Below are positions 9,438 to 17,754 of a stretch of DNA of 64,000 nucleotides, piece by piece. Below the pieces are notes generated by a model that was not told where the DNA came from, did no database searches, and was given only the letters and a program-made list of their open reading frames with translations. Source of the DNA: Acanthopleuribacter pedis (GTDB lineage Bacteria; Acidobacteriota; Holophagae; Acanthopleuribacterales; Acanthopleuribacteraceae); the NCBI RefSeq assembly GCF_017377855.1, contig NZ_JAFREP010000003.1:124001-188000 (forward strand), given 5' to 3'. Position 1 is the first letter of the stretch, and every line of letters starts with the position of its first letter. The position numbers and the translations under genes were made by a program.

Positions 9438-9893
9438 ATGCGAGGTCTTATGCATCAACCGCTCATCTCCAACCTGACCCATCAGATTCAGTTTCAAATC
9501 GATAGTAACCTCGAGGACGTGGCGTTGGCCGGTGTGTCCGTGCGTGCCCTTTGCAATCATTTTGAGATGGGCAGTGAGGTTGCCTACCAGGTGGAGCTTT
9601 GCGTGGTCGAGATGCTCAACAATGTTATTGAGCATGGTTATAAGTTTCAAAAGGGCCACGATATTAAAGTACGTTTTGGTGTCGGCGACGGGCGGTTGGA
9701 AGTGATCATCATCGACGAGGCCGAACCAATGGGTGGCACCAACGAACCTCGTTTGTGTTACGATATTGAAAACATTGAATCTATACCTGAAAACGGTTAT
9801 GGGCGCTATCTCGTGAAGCAAATCATGGATCAGGTCGACTACCGCACCGAGCGGGGTTCCAACTACCTCAGCATGGTGAAGAGCCTTTCCTAG
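9438..9893 (+). CDS. RsbW-like anti-sigma factor kinase (HATPase_c)
   Basis: 151 residues. I favour ATG 9438 (AAAGG at 7 nt) over GTG 9423 and ATG 9450. The protein is a GHKL ATPase of the anti-sigma serine kinase type. The N box is YQVELCVVEMLNNVIEHGYK (Glu, paired Asn, His). The G1 region is IIIDEAEPMG, weaker than the usual DxGxG, and the G2 loop is NGYGRYLVKQIMDQVDY. Such proteins bind a sigma factor, or phosphorylate an anti-anti-sigma partner. With the REC-PP2C phosphatase about 0.9 kb upstream it would form a partner switch, but the two genes are split by element B1 and no STAS gene is present, so the partner must be elsewhere. The altered G1 box could mean weak ATP binding. Confidence 0.85.
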   Translation: MRGLMHQPLISNLTHQIQFQIDSNLEDVALAGVSVRALCNHFEMGSEVAYQVELCVVEMLNNVIEHGYKFQKGHDIKVRFGVGDGRLEVIIIDEAEPMGGTNEPRLCYDIENIESIPENGYGRYLVKQIMDQVDYRTERGSNYLSMVKSLS

Positions 9894-9933
9894 CCATCCC
9901 TGATTCGCAAGGATTCGTCCGAAGCTGGTGGCG

Positions 9934-12345
9934 ATGGCCCGTTGTGCAGCCTGTTTTGAACAACCCTTTACGATGGATGAACCCTGCGCCAAGTGCGGCT
10001 TTCGCCACGGCGAGACCGAGCAAGGCGACGCCTTACCGATTGGGACGCTCCTGCGCGAGCGGTTTGCGGTCGGGGCCGTGGCGGAACCAAGCCTTCCTTT
10101 TGGCTTCCATTACCGCGCTTGGGACAAGGAATTTGACAACGCCGTGCGCCTGTTCGAATACTGTCCTAAGGGCATTGGTTTCCGCGATGAGCGTGGCCTC
10201 GGCGTCCATGTTCGCGATGATCGTGGCGAGATGTTATTCGATACCGGGCTCAAAGGTTTTGAATCGCAAATCGCCCTTTTGCAGGAGTTGAGCCATCCCT
10301 GCCTGGTTAAAATTCGCACCACCTTCCACGAGTACGGCACCTTTTATGTCGCCAAGGAACCGGTGCTGGGTGTCTCCCTCAAAGCCCACCTCGCCATGCG
10401 TCGTTTGACCGAAGGTGTCGCCGTTCACCAGGTCATGCCGATGTTGGCCGCCCTGTCCCAGGCCCACAAGGCGGAACTGTTACACGGCAACATCCAGCCC
10501 GGGGTGGTGCGCGTGAGCCGAAGTGACCACCTGGTTCTTGATTTCTTTTCCACGCCCTTCTACCAGCAGGCGCGTTTTGTGGGCGACCTCCGCGCCGGCT
10601 TTAACGCCGCCTTCCGCGCCTCCGGCGCCTTTGAGGATGAGATCGACGCCGGCGACGATGTATTCAGTGCCGGCACCTTATTGGCCTGGATGCTGAACAT
10701 CCAAACCGCGCGGCTCCAGGACGCGGTCACCGCTGAGGCCCAGGCGCCGCAATCCGCCGGGCCGGAACCCGAACCGCACGCGCCCCAGGGTGCCAAAGCC
10801 GCGCAAGAGGCTGCCGCCCTCGAAGCCGCCGCGGCCGAAGAGGACCCCACCGCTTGGCTTTCGGCTGAGCTGGTCGCGGTGCTGCGGGAAGCTGTCCATC
10901 GGGATCCGCAACAGCGTTTTCGCACCATTGACCAGTTGCGCGCCGCGCTCAGCAGCGTGCCGGCTTACCAAGAATATCTCCAACTGCAAGAGCCGGAGGC
11001 GCCGCCGCCGCGGCGTGTTCCCACGGAGGAAGTCGAAGCGGGCGGGCTGCCGCCGTGGATGGTTTCCGATTGGCCCTGGCCGGCTTTTGGGCTGGGGGCG
11101 ATGGCCACCATTCTCGGCGTTTGGCAAAACACGCCGCTTTTGGTGGGAAGCGGCATGGGTTTAATGGGGGTTGGTGGTCTTGGTGGGGTGGCCGTGCTGC
11201 TGGCGCGTCGCGCCGGCCGATTCACCACGCCCGGCGCGGCCCCGCAACGCATCGCGCCTTGGCGCAACGGGTACTTTAAAACCGTGGCCGCGGTGAAAGA
11301 CGGCGATGATCAAGGCCCTATTTTCGGTTATTTGCTCGAGCATTTTCGCAAGGCCGAGATTTTGGGTGATCTGACCAACATGCAAAAGCTCCGCGATACC
11401 TTCGCCCAACACGCGGAACGAGACGATCGTCAGTTGGCCGCCATGGACCAAGCCGTCAAACGACAGGACCAGAAGCGCCGTCAATTAACCCAGGCCGAGG
11501 AATCTTGGGCGCGGGCCGTGAAGGTCAAAGACTTCGATGAAATGGGTCGGCTCCTCAAGGCCTACCAAGGGGCGGACAAAACGCTTTACGAACAGCGTCG
11601 CAAACAATTTGGGCGCCTCACCAAAGGCAAAAAGAAGTACGTCTGCAAAAAAGTCAAAATGGCGTTCATTTTAATCCCGGCCGGTTCCTTTCTGTTGGGT
11701 TCCAACGACGGCGAGGCCAATGAGCGCCCGGTTACGCCCGTCACCCTCACCCGCGCCTTTTACATGGCGAAATTTCCCGTCACCCAAGGCCAATGGATCA
11801 GCCTCATGAAAACCAAACCCTGGGCGGGCAAAGCGGGTGCCATAGACAACCCCAACGCCCCGGCCACCCATGTCAGTCACCGCCAAGCCGTTAACTACGC
11901 CTTGAAGCTGAATGCCGCCTTAGGGGTTAACCAGTACCGCCTGCCCACCGAGGCCGAATGGGAATATGCCTGTCGCGCGGGTCACAGCGACGCCTGGTAC
12001 TTTGGCCACGGTCGCGAGCGCCTCGGCCAATACGCGTGGTTTTTGGACAATACCCTCGAAAAAGGGCTCACCACGGCCCAGCAAGTCGGCCGTAAGCGAA
12101 ACAATGTCTGGGGTTTGTATGACATGATCGGCAACGTTTGGGAGTGGTGTGCCGACAGCCCTTGGCGTTATCCCGGTTCCGCCGCCCGTGATCCCCACGG
12201 CGACAGCGAGGGTTTTGAGTACAGCGTGCGCGGCGGCAGTTATCAAAACACCGCTTGGGTCTGCCGCGTCTCCGTGCGCGGCACCAACCCCGCCGATTAC
12301 ACCGGCCCCGACCAAGGTTTCCGCTTGGCCCGAAACCTTGAGTGA
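9934..12345 (+). CDS. Zinc ribbon-pseudokinase-membrane-FGE sulfatase fusion
   Basis: 803 residues from ATG 9934 (GTG 9928 is equally possible). The N-terminal ribbon has Cys4/7/18/21 (CAAC...CAKC). A Ser/Thr kinase-like fold follows (about 36-330), but the key motifs are changed. There is no glycine loop, Arg72 replaces the ATP Lys (NAVRLFEY), HRD becomes HGN (184-186) and DFG becomes DFF (203-205). It should therefore be a pseudokinase. An Ala/Glu-rich linker and a hydrophobic segment (about 373-425) lead to a charged helical stretch and then an FGE-sulfatase domain (about 578-803) with MAFILIPAGSFLLGS, YRLPTEAEWEYACRAG, GNVWEWCAD and SVRGGSY. FGE-type domains in such fusions are usually binding or structural modules (also found in DGR variable proteins). 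It may read or scaffold signals next to the partner-switch genes. Confidence 0.85.
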   Translation: MARCAACFEQPFTMDEPCAKCGFRHGETEQGDALPIGTLLRERFAVGAVAEPSLPFGFHYRAWDKEFDNAVRLFEYCPKGIGFRDERGLGVHVRDDRGEMLFDTGLKGFESQIALLQELSHPCLVKIRTTFHEYGTFYVAKEPVLGVSLKAHLAMRRLTEGVAVHQVMPMLAALSQAHKAELLHGNIQPGVVRVSRSDHLVLDFFSTPFYQQARFVGDLRAGFNAAFRASGAFEDEIDAGDDVFSAGTLLAWMLNIQTARLQDAVTAEAQAPQSAGPEPEPHAPQGAKAAQEAAALEAAAAEEDPTAWLSAELVAVLREAVHRDPQQRFRTIDQLRAALSSVPAYQEYLQLQEPEAPPPRRVPTEEVEAGGLPPWMVSDWPWPAFGLGAMATILGVWQNTPLLVGSGMGLMGVGGLGGVAVLLARRAGRFTTPGAAPQRIAPWRNGYFKTVAAVKDGDDQGPIFGYLLEHFRKAEILGDLTNMQKLRDTFAQHAERDDRQLAAMDQAVKRQDQKRRQLTQAEESWARAVKVKDFDEMGRLLKAYQGADKTLYEQRRKQFGRLTKGKKKYVCKKVKMAFILIPAGSFLLGSNDGEANERPVTPVTLTRAFYMAKFPVTQGQWISLMKTKPWAGKAGAIDNPNAPATHVSHRQAVNYALKLNAALGVNQYRLPTEAEWEYACRAGHSDAWYFGHGRERLGQYAWFLDNTLEKGLTTAQQVGRKRNNVWGLYDMIGNVWEWCADSPWRYPGSAARDPHGDSEGFEYSVRGGSYQNTAWVCRVSVRGTNPADYTGPDQGFRLARNLE

Positions 12346-12356
12346 GTCCGACCGGT

Positions 12357-12587
12357 TTAAAAAAAGTTGGGCAGCCGTTTTACCACGCGGCGGATCGATT
12401 TTTGGAACGCGGCCTCGTCCATGTCCGCGTAAACCGCGCGAATCTCCGCCACGCTCAGTCCGTCCGCGAGCATGGCCGCCATCATTTCCTCCGTCATGGT
12501 GAGCGGGGCTTTTTTTGGTTTGGGGGCCGGCGTTGGGTCGGGGGATTTTTGACGCCCGAACCACGCAAACTTTTTGAACCAACCCAA
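12357..12587 (-). CDS. Small basic protein, unknown
   Basis: 76 residues from a TTG at 12587, chosen because GGAGG lies exactly 6 nt upstream; the frame continues further upstream without any such signal. The product starts GWFKKFAWFGRQK, has a Pro/Lys-rich linker (about 15-28), and ends in a predicted helical segment MTEEMMAAMLADGLSVAEIR... RRVVKRLPNFF that resembles a short helix-turn-helix or UBA-like fold. It is convergent with the pseudokinase-FGE gene, only 11 nt apart. I do not recognise a family. Confidence 0.5.
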   Translation of the reverse strand: MGWFKKFAWFGRQKSPDPTPAPKPKKAPLTMTEEMMAAMLADGLSVAEIRAVYADMDEAAFQKSIRRVVKRLPNFF

Positions 12588-12756
12588 GCAAGACCTCCGC
12601 TTGATGTGTTTGGCGCGCGGGACTTGGGGGATCATGCCACGTTTTGCAGGGAACCCGCACTTTTTACAAGGATCGCTCGTGAGAAGCTGAATCTTTGTCA
12701 CCCATTCGGGGAAAAGGGCCGCGTTGCCGCGGCCCGGGATGGCTTTCGCAATGGGG

Positions 12757-14370
12757 TTAGTCAATGACGGGCAGGCTCAGTTCCGATTGACGGCTCCCAG
12801 AGTGTGGGAATCGCACGTTGAAGAATTCCAGGCTGGGTGGGCCGTACTGGGGATCGTAGGTGTCGACAGCCAGCACCAGCTTGTTGCCCTCGGGTACATC
12901 GTAGGCCGTGGCCACGAAAGGGATGTTGACCTTCACCGCGCGACCCGGTACCGCGTCGTGCAGGGTGATCGGACCATGGGTGATCAAACGCGCCGTACCC
13001 GCCCAGTCCATGTCGTAAAGGTGCGCCACCAATTGGGCTTGGTTGTCGGAAGGCGTAATCCAAATGTCCAACTCGGGAATGCCGCGGATTTTCATGGTGT
13101 CCGCCAAGCGGTCCGATTCGTAGCAGGTGGCCAGGAAGCGGTTGACGCCGGGAATCCAGGTGAAGATCGGGATTTCTAGGTGGGCTTCGAAGATCGGGCT
13201 TACCACCGGCAGGCCCGTGGTGGCGCCGCTGAGAATACCGCTGTAGATTTTGTTGGTCCGGCTCCAACTGTTGGTGAACACGTCGAGCGAACCGTTGCTA
13301 AAGGTACCGCGTGGGCCGAGGTACATGGTTTCGTGGGAAAGGTCGCCGGGCACTTCATCGAATGCTTCACGGCGACCCGTATTTTTGACCACCATCGTGA
13401 CCGGCTTGCGCTCGATGATGCCGGTGTCTTCGCCTTTCAGCCAGTAATCGAACCAGTCGTGGGCGTTATCCCAAATCGTGTTGCTGATACCGATCAAACC
13501 ACCCAACTCGGCCGTGGCGTGAATGCCGGGGTTGAGGTCGAGGCGTTTGGGGCCTTCCAGTTTGTTGTAAAAATCGATCAACGAGTTGGGTTGGAACAGT
13601 TCATCGCCCCAGTTTTGGCTGATGTAGACCGGCGCACCGCGATCATTGATGCGGTTGATGGTGCGGATCGGTGAACGTTCCGCCGCCCATTCGAGCGTGG
13701 CTTCAATGTCGGTGTTGGTCAGAATGTTGCTGTACTGGCGCGCGATGATGGGGTCCATGTTACCGGTCAGGTAACCGGAACCCACCAGGATGCCGCCCCA
13801 CACCAAACGCGGTGTGTTGTTGCTGTAAAGCGATTCGCGTAAATCGGCCCAGGCGCTCATGGCCACCGCGGTCTTCAAGCGCGGCTCTTGGGCCAGGCCC
13901 AGCAACGAAATGCCGCCGCCGTAGGAAATCCCCGAAATACCGATGTTCTCGGCTTGGGTATTGGTGTTGGCCAGCAGCCAGTCGATGCCGGCGCTGAGGT
14001 CTTGCATGTCCTTGGGACCGGCGACATTGACCAGTCCGCCGGATTCGCCCCAGCCACGTGAGCTGTAGCTGAACACGATGTACCCTTCTTTGGCGAACTT
14101 GGCGGCCTGCACAATGTACTCGCGGTTGTCGATGGCCCAACTGTTGACGAAAATGATGGCCGGATACTGGTTGCCCTGATCGACACCTGTTGGCTCCCAA
14201 AGGTTGGCCGAAATTTCCGTACCGTCCTCGGAGCTGTAAAAAATACCGTTGGTGAAGCGAACGTCACCTGCAAATGCGCTTACCGCAAAACACACACATA
14301 CCATCTGAATCAAGGCGAGGCGCCAAATGGGGCGCACGGGGACCTTAGGCCCCTGCATCATGGCCTGCAT
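12757..14370 (-). CDS. Secreted S15/CocE-type alpha/beta hydrolase
   Basis: 537 residues. The ATG at 14370 follows AGGAG at 7 nt, and a signal peptide ends near VCFAVSAFAG (about residue 35). The catalytic part (about 45-320) is an alpha/beta-hydrolase of the Xaa-Pro dipeptidyl-peptidase/CocE group: YPAIIFVNSWA, YIVFSYSSRGWGESGG, and the nucleophile elbow GISGISYGGGISLL. A His in the region NPGIHATAELGG is a candidate for the triad. The C-terminal half (about 340-537) is a jelly-roll-like domain (LVAHLYDMDWAGTARLITHG, VPEGNKLVLAVDTYDP), as in CocE/NonD enzymes. Likely an extracytoplasmic peptidase or esterase; the substrate is unknown. Confidence 0.85.
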   Translation of the reverse strand: MQAMMQGPKVPVRPIWRLALIQMVCVCFAVSAFAGDVRFTNGIFYSSEDGTEISANLWEPTGVDQGNQYPAIIFVNSWAIDNREYIVQAAKFAKEGYIVFSYSSRGWGESGGLVNVAGPKDMQDLSAGIDWLLANTNTQAENIGISGISYGGGISLLGLAQEPRLKTAVAMSAWADLRESLYSNNTPRLVWGGILVGSGYLTGNMDPIIARQYSNILTNTDIEATLEWAAERSPIRTINRINDRGAPVYISQNWGDELFQPNSLIDFYNKLEGPKRLDLNPGIHATAELGGLIGISNTIWDNAHDWFDYWLKGEDTGIIERKPVTMVVKNTGRREAFDEVPGDLSHETMYLGPRGTFSNGSLDVFTNSWSRTNKIYSGILSGATTGLPVVSPIFEAHLEIPIFTWIPGVNRFLATCYESDRLADTMKIRGIPELDIWITPSDNQAQLVAHLYDMDWAGTARLITHGPITLHDAVPGRAVKVNIPFVATAYDVPEGNKLVLAVDTYDPQYGPPSLEFFNVRFPHSGSRQSELSLPVID

Positions 14371-14969
14371 AACAATCTCCTGCCGGTTTCCCCAAAGGTG
14401 GGAACCGGTCTCTCATGAAGTTTTCTTTGGAAACGGGTTGGGTCCTCCAGCCTGCATAACCCAAAAAAACCCGTGGGTGATGGGCGCCGGCGGCGTAGGG
14501 GAGGACGCGGGAAGGGCCTGGGCCGTCGTAAAACATTCGCGGTGGCCGGTGCGGGTGGATCAATGGTTGCCAAACCCGACTGGTGCAGCGCATTACCCGA
14601 AAGGGACGGGCGTGTCGCGCGCCGCTTGGTTCCTAACAAACGCGAAAGACGACGGTGAAGGACGTAGAAAAACGCATCAATCAAATGCCGAGACAGCAAT
14701 CAAACAGGAAGGGCCAAGAAGGCGTTGGCCTGTTGTTCAGTGGGCGCGGCAAAATAAAGGGCGCTCAAAATTGGTTGCGCAAGGGCGCGTACCGAGCAGG
14801 TGAATTGCGGCGAAGTCTATCATAGGTTTTGTAAAAAAGGATAGCTTTATGTAAAAAAGTGAAGACCTTTTCATTTTTTAACCGCCTGTTCATACAAACG
14901 CGACCCTGGTTGTCGGCCGGCCAAGTATGAGAGAATTGCAGCCGGCACCCCGGAAACAAGGAGGTTAGG
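14371..14969. other. Divergent intergenic region with A/T-rich promoter-like block
   Basis: Holds the promoters of the S15 hydrolase (minus) and the DUF pair (plus). The stretch 14815-14885 is much more A/T-rich than its surroundings and carries a short direct repeat (GTAAAAAAG and GTAAAAAAGTG, about 20 nt apart). No gene is supported. Confidence 0.35.
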
Positions 14970-15572
14970 TTGCTGGACCCCGACACCTTACGCGCCATGG
15001 CGCGTTGGCCGGATGTACCCGCCGTTACCGGTTGGTTGACCCTCGACGGTACGGGGCGTTGGTACGTGCGCGGCCAACGCATTAAACACCCCCTCATCCT
15101 GGCCCATCTCAAAAGCAACTACGACCGCGACGGTTCAGGCCGCTGGTTTTTTCAAAACGGACCCCAGCGCGTGTTCGTCTCTCTTGAGCAGGCGCCCCAC
15201 ATCCTCACCTGGACCGGTGACCCAAAGCTCGGCTTCCGCGACCAATGTGATCGTCACCAAACCCGTTTCGACAAAACCGTCCTCGACGAGGAGGGCCGCC
15301 TCTACCTACACGGCGAACACGGCCTTGGCTACGTGCTTGACCAAGATCTCGACACCGTTTTGTCCTGGTTGTGCCGCGCCGACGGCGCACCGGAAGCGGA
15401 AGACGCGCTTTTCGCCCGGCTCGAGACCGCCTTCGATTCCTTAACGGGGGATCGGCCTGTTACCGACATCCCCTTGGTTTTGCGTTTGGGTGACGCCCTA
15501 CTTCCCGTGGAAGGATGCCACGGCAGCCGACTTGAATCCCGCTTCCATTTCCAAAAAGAGCCCCGCTTATGA
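14970..15572 (+). CDS. Conserved cytoplasmic protein of unknown function
   Basis: 200 residues from a TTG start with AAGGAGG 5 nt upstream. The N-terminal half carries the conserved blocks GWLTLDGTGRWYVRGQ, HPLILAHLKSNY and GRWFFQNGPQRVFV. These are typical of a small DUF family common in proteobacteria (I recall it as DUF2944/2946-type, number not checked). The C-terminal half adds a second similar block, FDKTVLDEEGRLYLHGEHGL. There is no signal peptide or membrane segment. Its last codons overlap the next gene by 4 nt, so the pair is co-translated. Function unknown. Confidence 0.75.
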   Translation: MLDPDTLRAMARWPDVPAVTGWLTLDGTGRWYVRGQRIKHPLILAHLKSNYDRDGSGRWFFQNGPQRVFVSLEQAPHILTWTGDPKLGFRDQCDRHQTRFDKTVLDEEGRLYLHGEHGLGYVLDQDLDTVLSWLCRADGAPEAEDALFARLETAFDSLTGDRPVTDIPLVLRLGDALLPVEGCHGSRLESRFHFQKEPRL

Positions 15573-16027
15573 ACGAAATCCCGTGGTCGATCATTGCAAG
15601 TTCTCTGATCCCCTTTACCTTGGTCCTCGCGTGTTGGTACGGTTTGCGCCGAATCATCAGCGAAAACATCACACGCGGCCTGGTGCTGTGTTGGTGGCGC
15701 ACCCGCGTGTGGTTGTTCCACCGCGGTTTCGCATGGTTACGCCCCATCGTGGCCTGGCTGGTCTCTTGGCTGTACCTCATCCTGCCGGTTGACTTGGTGC
15801 CGGATCTGATCCTCGGCGTCGGATGGCTCGACGACGCCCTGCTCACCCTGTTGCTTCAGATATGGTGGATCCGCGATTGGTTGGCCTGTGATCCCGAGCA
15901 AGAAGCCCACATCGAGAAAACGCCCTGGTTCAAGACCTTGTTCCACCTGCTTGGCTTCGGCGCCGCGCTGTTGGCGGCGACCGTCGGCATCGCGTCAGCA
16001 TTGCTGTGGGGTTGGGGATCAAACTAG
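15569..16027 (+). CDS. DUF1232 (YkvA-type) membrane protein
   Basis: 152 residues with hydrophobic segments at about 7-25, 55-75 and 125-148. The centre has the DUF1232 signature (SWLYLILPVDLVPDLILGVG followed by WLDDALLTLLL), a short amphipathic hairpin known from YkvA-like proteins of unknown role. ATG overlaps the stop of the preceding gene (ATGA). Downstream lies a tandem repeat rather than a further gene. Confidence 0.8.
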   Translation: MNEIPWSIIASSLIPFTLVLACWYGLRRIISENITRGLVLCWWRTRVWLFHRGFAWLRPIVAWLVSWLYLILPVDLVPDLILGVGWLDDALLTLLLQIWWIRDWLACDPEQEAHIEKTPWFKTLFHLLGFGAALLAATVGIASALLWGWGSN

Positions 16028-16038
16028 CGACGCCGCAT

Positions 16039-16245
16039 CAAAGGCGAACGCAAGCCTCGAAAAGCAGGCGACAAAAATCGCCCCATCCAACTTATCCAAG
16101 GCGAAACCAGGTTCCGCCAAGCAGGCGCAAAAAAATCGCCCCATCCAACTTATCAAAGGCGAGACCAAGCCCCGCCAAGCAGGCACCAGAAATCGCCCTT
16201 TTCAAAAGCGGAAACCGGCCTCAATAAGCAAACGGCGCTAAATCG
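16039..16245. repeat. Tandem repeat, unit about 58 bp, 3.5 copies
   Basis: Units start with AAGGCGAAACC (variants AAGGCGAACGC, AAGGCGAGACC), contain AAGCAGGC and AAATCGCCC, and end with CATCCAACTTATC. Units 1 and 2 are the most alike; the third and fourth decay. The array begins just past the DUF1232 stop and runs into a family B terminus (16246-16270). Confidence 0.75.
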
Positions 16246-16270
16246 CCATCCTCGTATCCTGAGAAATAAA
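16246..16270. repeat. Loose family B terminus
   Basis: CCATCCTCGTATCCTGAGAA followed by ATAAA is the same as the right-hand end of the family B palindromes, but no matching left end is seen nearby. It may be the relic of a deleted element or the anchor of the adjoining 58-bp array. It lies between convergent genes (DUF1232 and ArsC). Confidence 0.5.
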
Positions 16271-16335
16271 AAAGGGAAACCAAGCAAAAACCAAGGACCA
16301 AGCGCAACCGAAGCCGGATCCCCAAACCATCCTGC

Positions 16336-16689
16336 CTAAAGGAGTTCGAGCACCCGTTCCGGTGGGCGACCGATCACCACTTGCCCGTCACGCACCACGA
16401 TGGGGCGTTCGATCAGTTTGGGGTTGTCCGCCATGATTTTGAGCCATTCGGCGCGGGGACGCTCATCCTTGGCGCTGAGACCGAGCTCTTTAAACAGGGG
16501 TTCCTTGGTGCGCATCATCGCCAGGGGTTCGATTGCCATGGCGCGGCACAGGCTGTCGAGGGTGACCGCTCCGAGGGGTTCTTCTAAATACTTAACCACC
16601 GTGGGTTCAATGTCGTGGTTGCGCAGATGCTCCAGGGCCAGACGGCTTTTGCTGCAACGCGGGTTGTGGTAAATGGTCCATTCAGACAT
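16336..16689 (-). CDS. arsC: ArsC-family arsenate reductase-like protein
   Basis: 117 residues from ATG 16689 behind AGGAG at 8 nt. It is a thioredoxin-fold protein of the glutaredoxin-coupled ArsC family: WTIYHNPRCSKSRLAL with Cys12 in the active-site P-loop-like CSKSR, and LIERPIVVRDGQVVIGRPPE with the second conserved Arg. Classic ArsC reduces arsenate to arsenite using glutathione and glutaredoxin. No arsB or arsR is nearby, and many stand-alone relatives (YfgD-like) have unproven activity. Family assignment is firm; arsenate as substrate is family inference. Confidence 0.85.
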   Translation of the reverse strand: MSEWTIYHNPRCSKSRLALEHLRNHDIEPTVVKYLEEPLGAVTLDSLCRAMAIEPLAMMRTKEPLFKELGLSAKDERPRAEWLKIMADNPKLIERPIVVRDGQVVIGRPPERVLELL

Positions 16690-16776
16690 TGGCGAACTCC
16701 TTCGGGTATCGATTCGGCCGCCCATTTAACCACATCCGCGTTGTCGCGCCCAAGCGAGACTTGGCGTGTTCCGCGG

Positions 16777-17262
16777 CTAGCCGTTGTGCACCTTGAGGTA
16801 TTCAATGTTCTGTTTGTAGATTTGCGAGATCTTGCTCAGCACTTCCCAGCGGCGGACAATGCCCACCAGTTTGCCGTTTTCCAGAACCGGTACTTTCTTG
16901 AACGGGGTGTTGATAAAAAGTTCGGCCACGTGGTTGAGACCCATGTCGGGCCTGGCGTGGACCACTTTATCGGCGGGGGTCATGTAGTTGATCACCCCAC
17001 CCCCGTGGGGAATGTTCTCGTAGCTGTCTTGGGTGATCAGCCGCAACATGTCTTTCTCTGAGACAATCCCTAAGAGTACGTTGCTGTGATCGGGATCCAC
17101 GACCAGCGCCGCGCTGGCGTTTTTGGCGAGGATGATGTCCATCGCGGCGTAGATGTCGGTATCGGGTGTAACCGTGACAAAAGAACGCGACATGATTTCG
17201 GCGACGGTTGGGTACTTTTCCTTTTCTAATTCGTGCAGTTTGCCTTGGTAACTGGAAACCAT
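16777..17262 (-). CDS. Twin CBS-domain protein
   Basis: 161 residues. ATG 17262 follows AGGAG at 6 nt; the longer open frame before it is not used. Two CBS motifs make up the protein: residues about 18-80 (VAEIMSRSFVTVTPDTDIYA, then VLLGIVSEKDMLRLI) and 90-150 (INYMTPADKVVHARPDMGLN, VPVLENGKLVGIVRRWEVL). Stand-alone CBS pairs bind adenine nucleotides or SAM and act as energy or redox sensors for partner proteins. No partner is fused or adjacent in the same direction. Confidence 0.88.
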   Translation of the reverse strand: MVSSYQGKLHELEKEKYPTVAEIMSRSFVTVTPDTDIYAAMDIILAKNASAALVVDPDHSNVLLGIVSEKDMLRLITQDSYENIPHGGGVINYMTPADKVVHARPDMGLNHVAELFINTPFKKVPVLENGKLVGIVRRWEVLSKISQIYKQNIEYLKVHNG

Positions 17263-17754
17263 TGGAGACTCCTTTGCGGGGACACCTCCCCGGGGAGGCG
17301 GTGAGAACGGGTGAGCGTCAAGGAGAACTGTCGCCTTGGCGAAGCCAAACGCAGTCGGCGGTTTTTGCGGGGAAACATGCCCACGGTTCGTATACGACGT
17401 GGCGCGCAAGCGGGGGGGGGGAGCGTCGCGCGGTGCCAGTTCTATGAATAGGTATCAATTATGAGCGTTGTCTCAGTAAACCATAAACCTGGCGCGGCTG
17501 CAATATGCTCATCGGTTGGCTATGTCAAGTTAAAAAAACACCGTGCTTTTTACCCCTGGTTACCCGCGCCTCACCCGCTGCAAAAGCCCGCAAAAATTTG
17601 ATAGAGTGCCGCAAATTTCCTGTGCTATCGTAGGGGTTCTTTCGATTTCGACCGCCGACCGCGAAGGAACGCGACGCCTTTTTTCGGGCTTCATGTGACG
17701 GCCCCACCGCGTTTCATGCACCAAGGTTTTCGTGGTTTCCCCAGGAGATAGGCT
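17263..17754. other. Divergent intergenic region (CBS / PolB)
   Basis: Carries the promoters for the CBS gene (minus) and the polymerase gene (plus). TTGATA at 17600-17605 followed by TGCTAT near 17625 is a weak plus-strand candidate. An ECF-type or LexA-type box was looked for; I see no CTGT-N8-ACAG match. No gene supported. Confidence 0.3.

Noticed and set aside
14327..14803. 158-codon plus-strand frame antisense to the S15 hydrolase start
   Set aside because: It overlaps the well-supported start of the hydrolase and has atypical composition.
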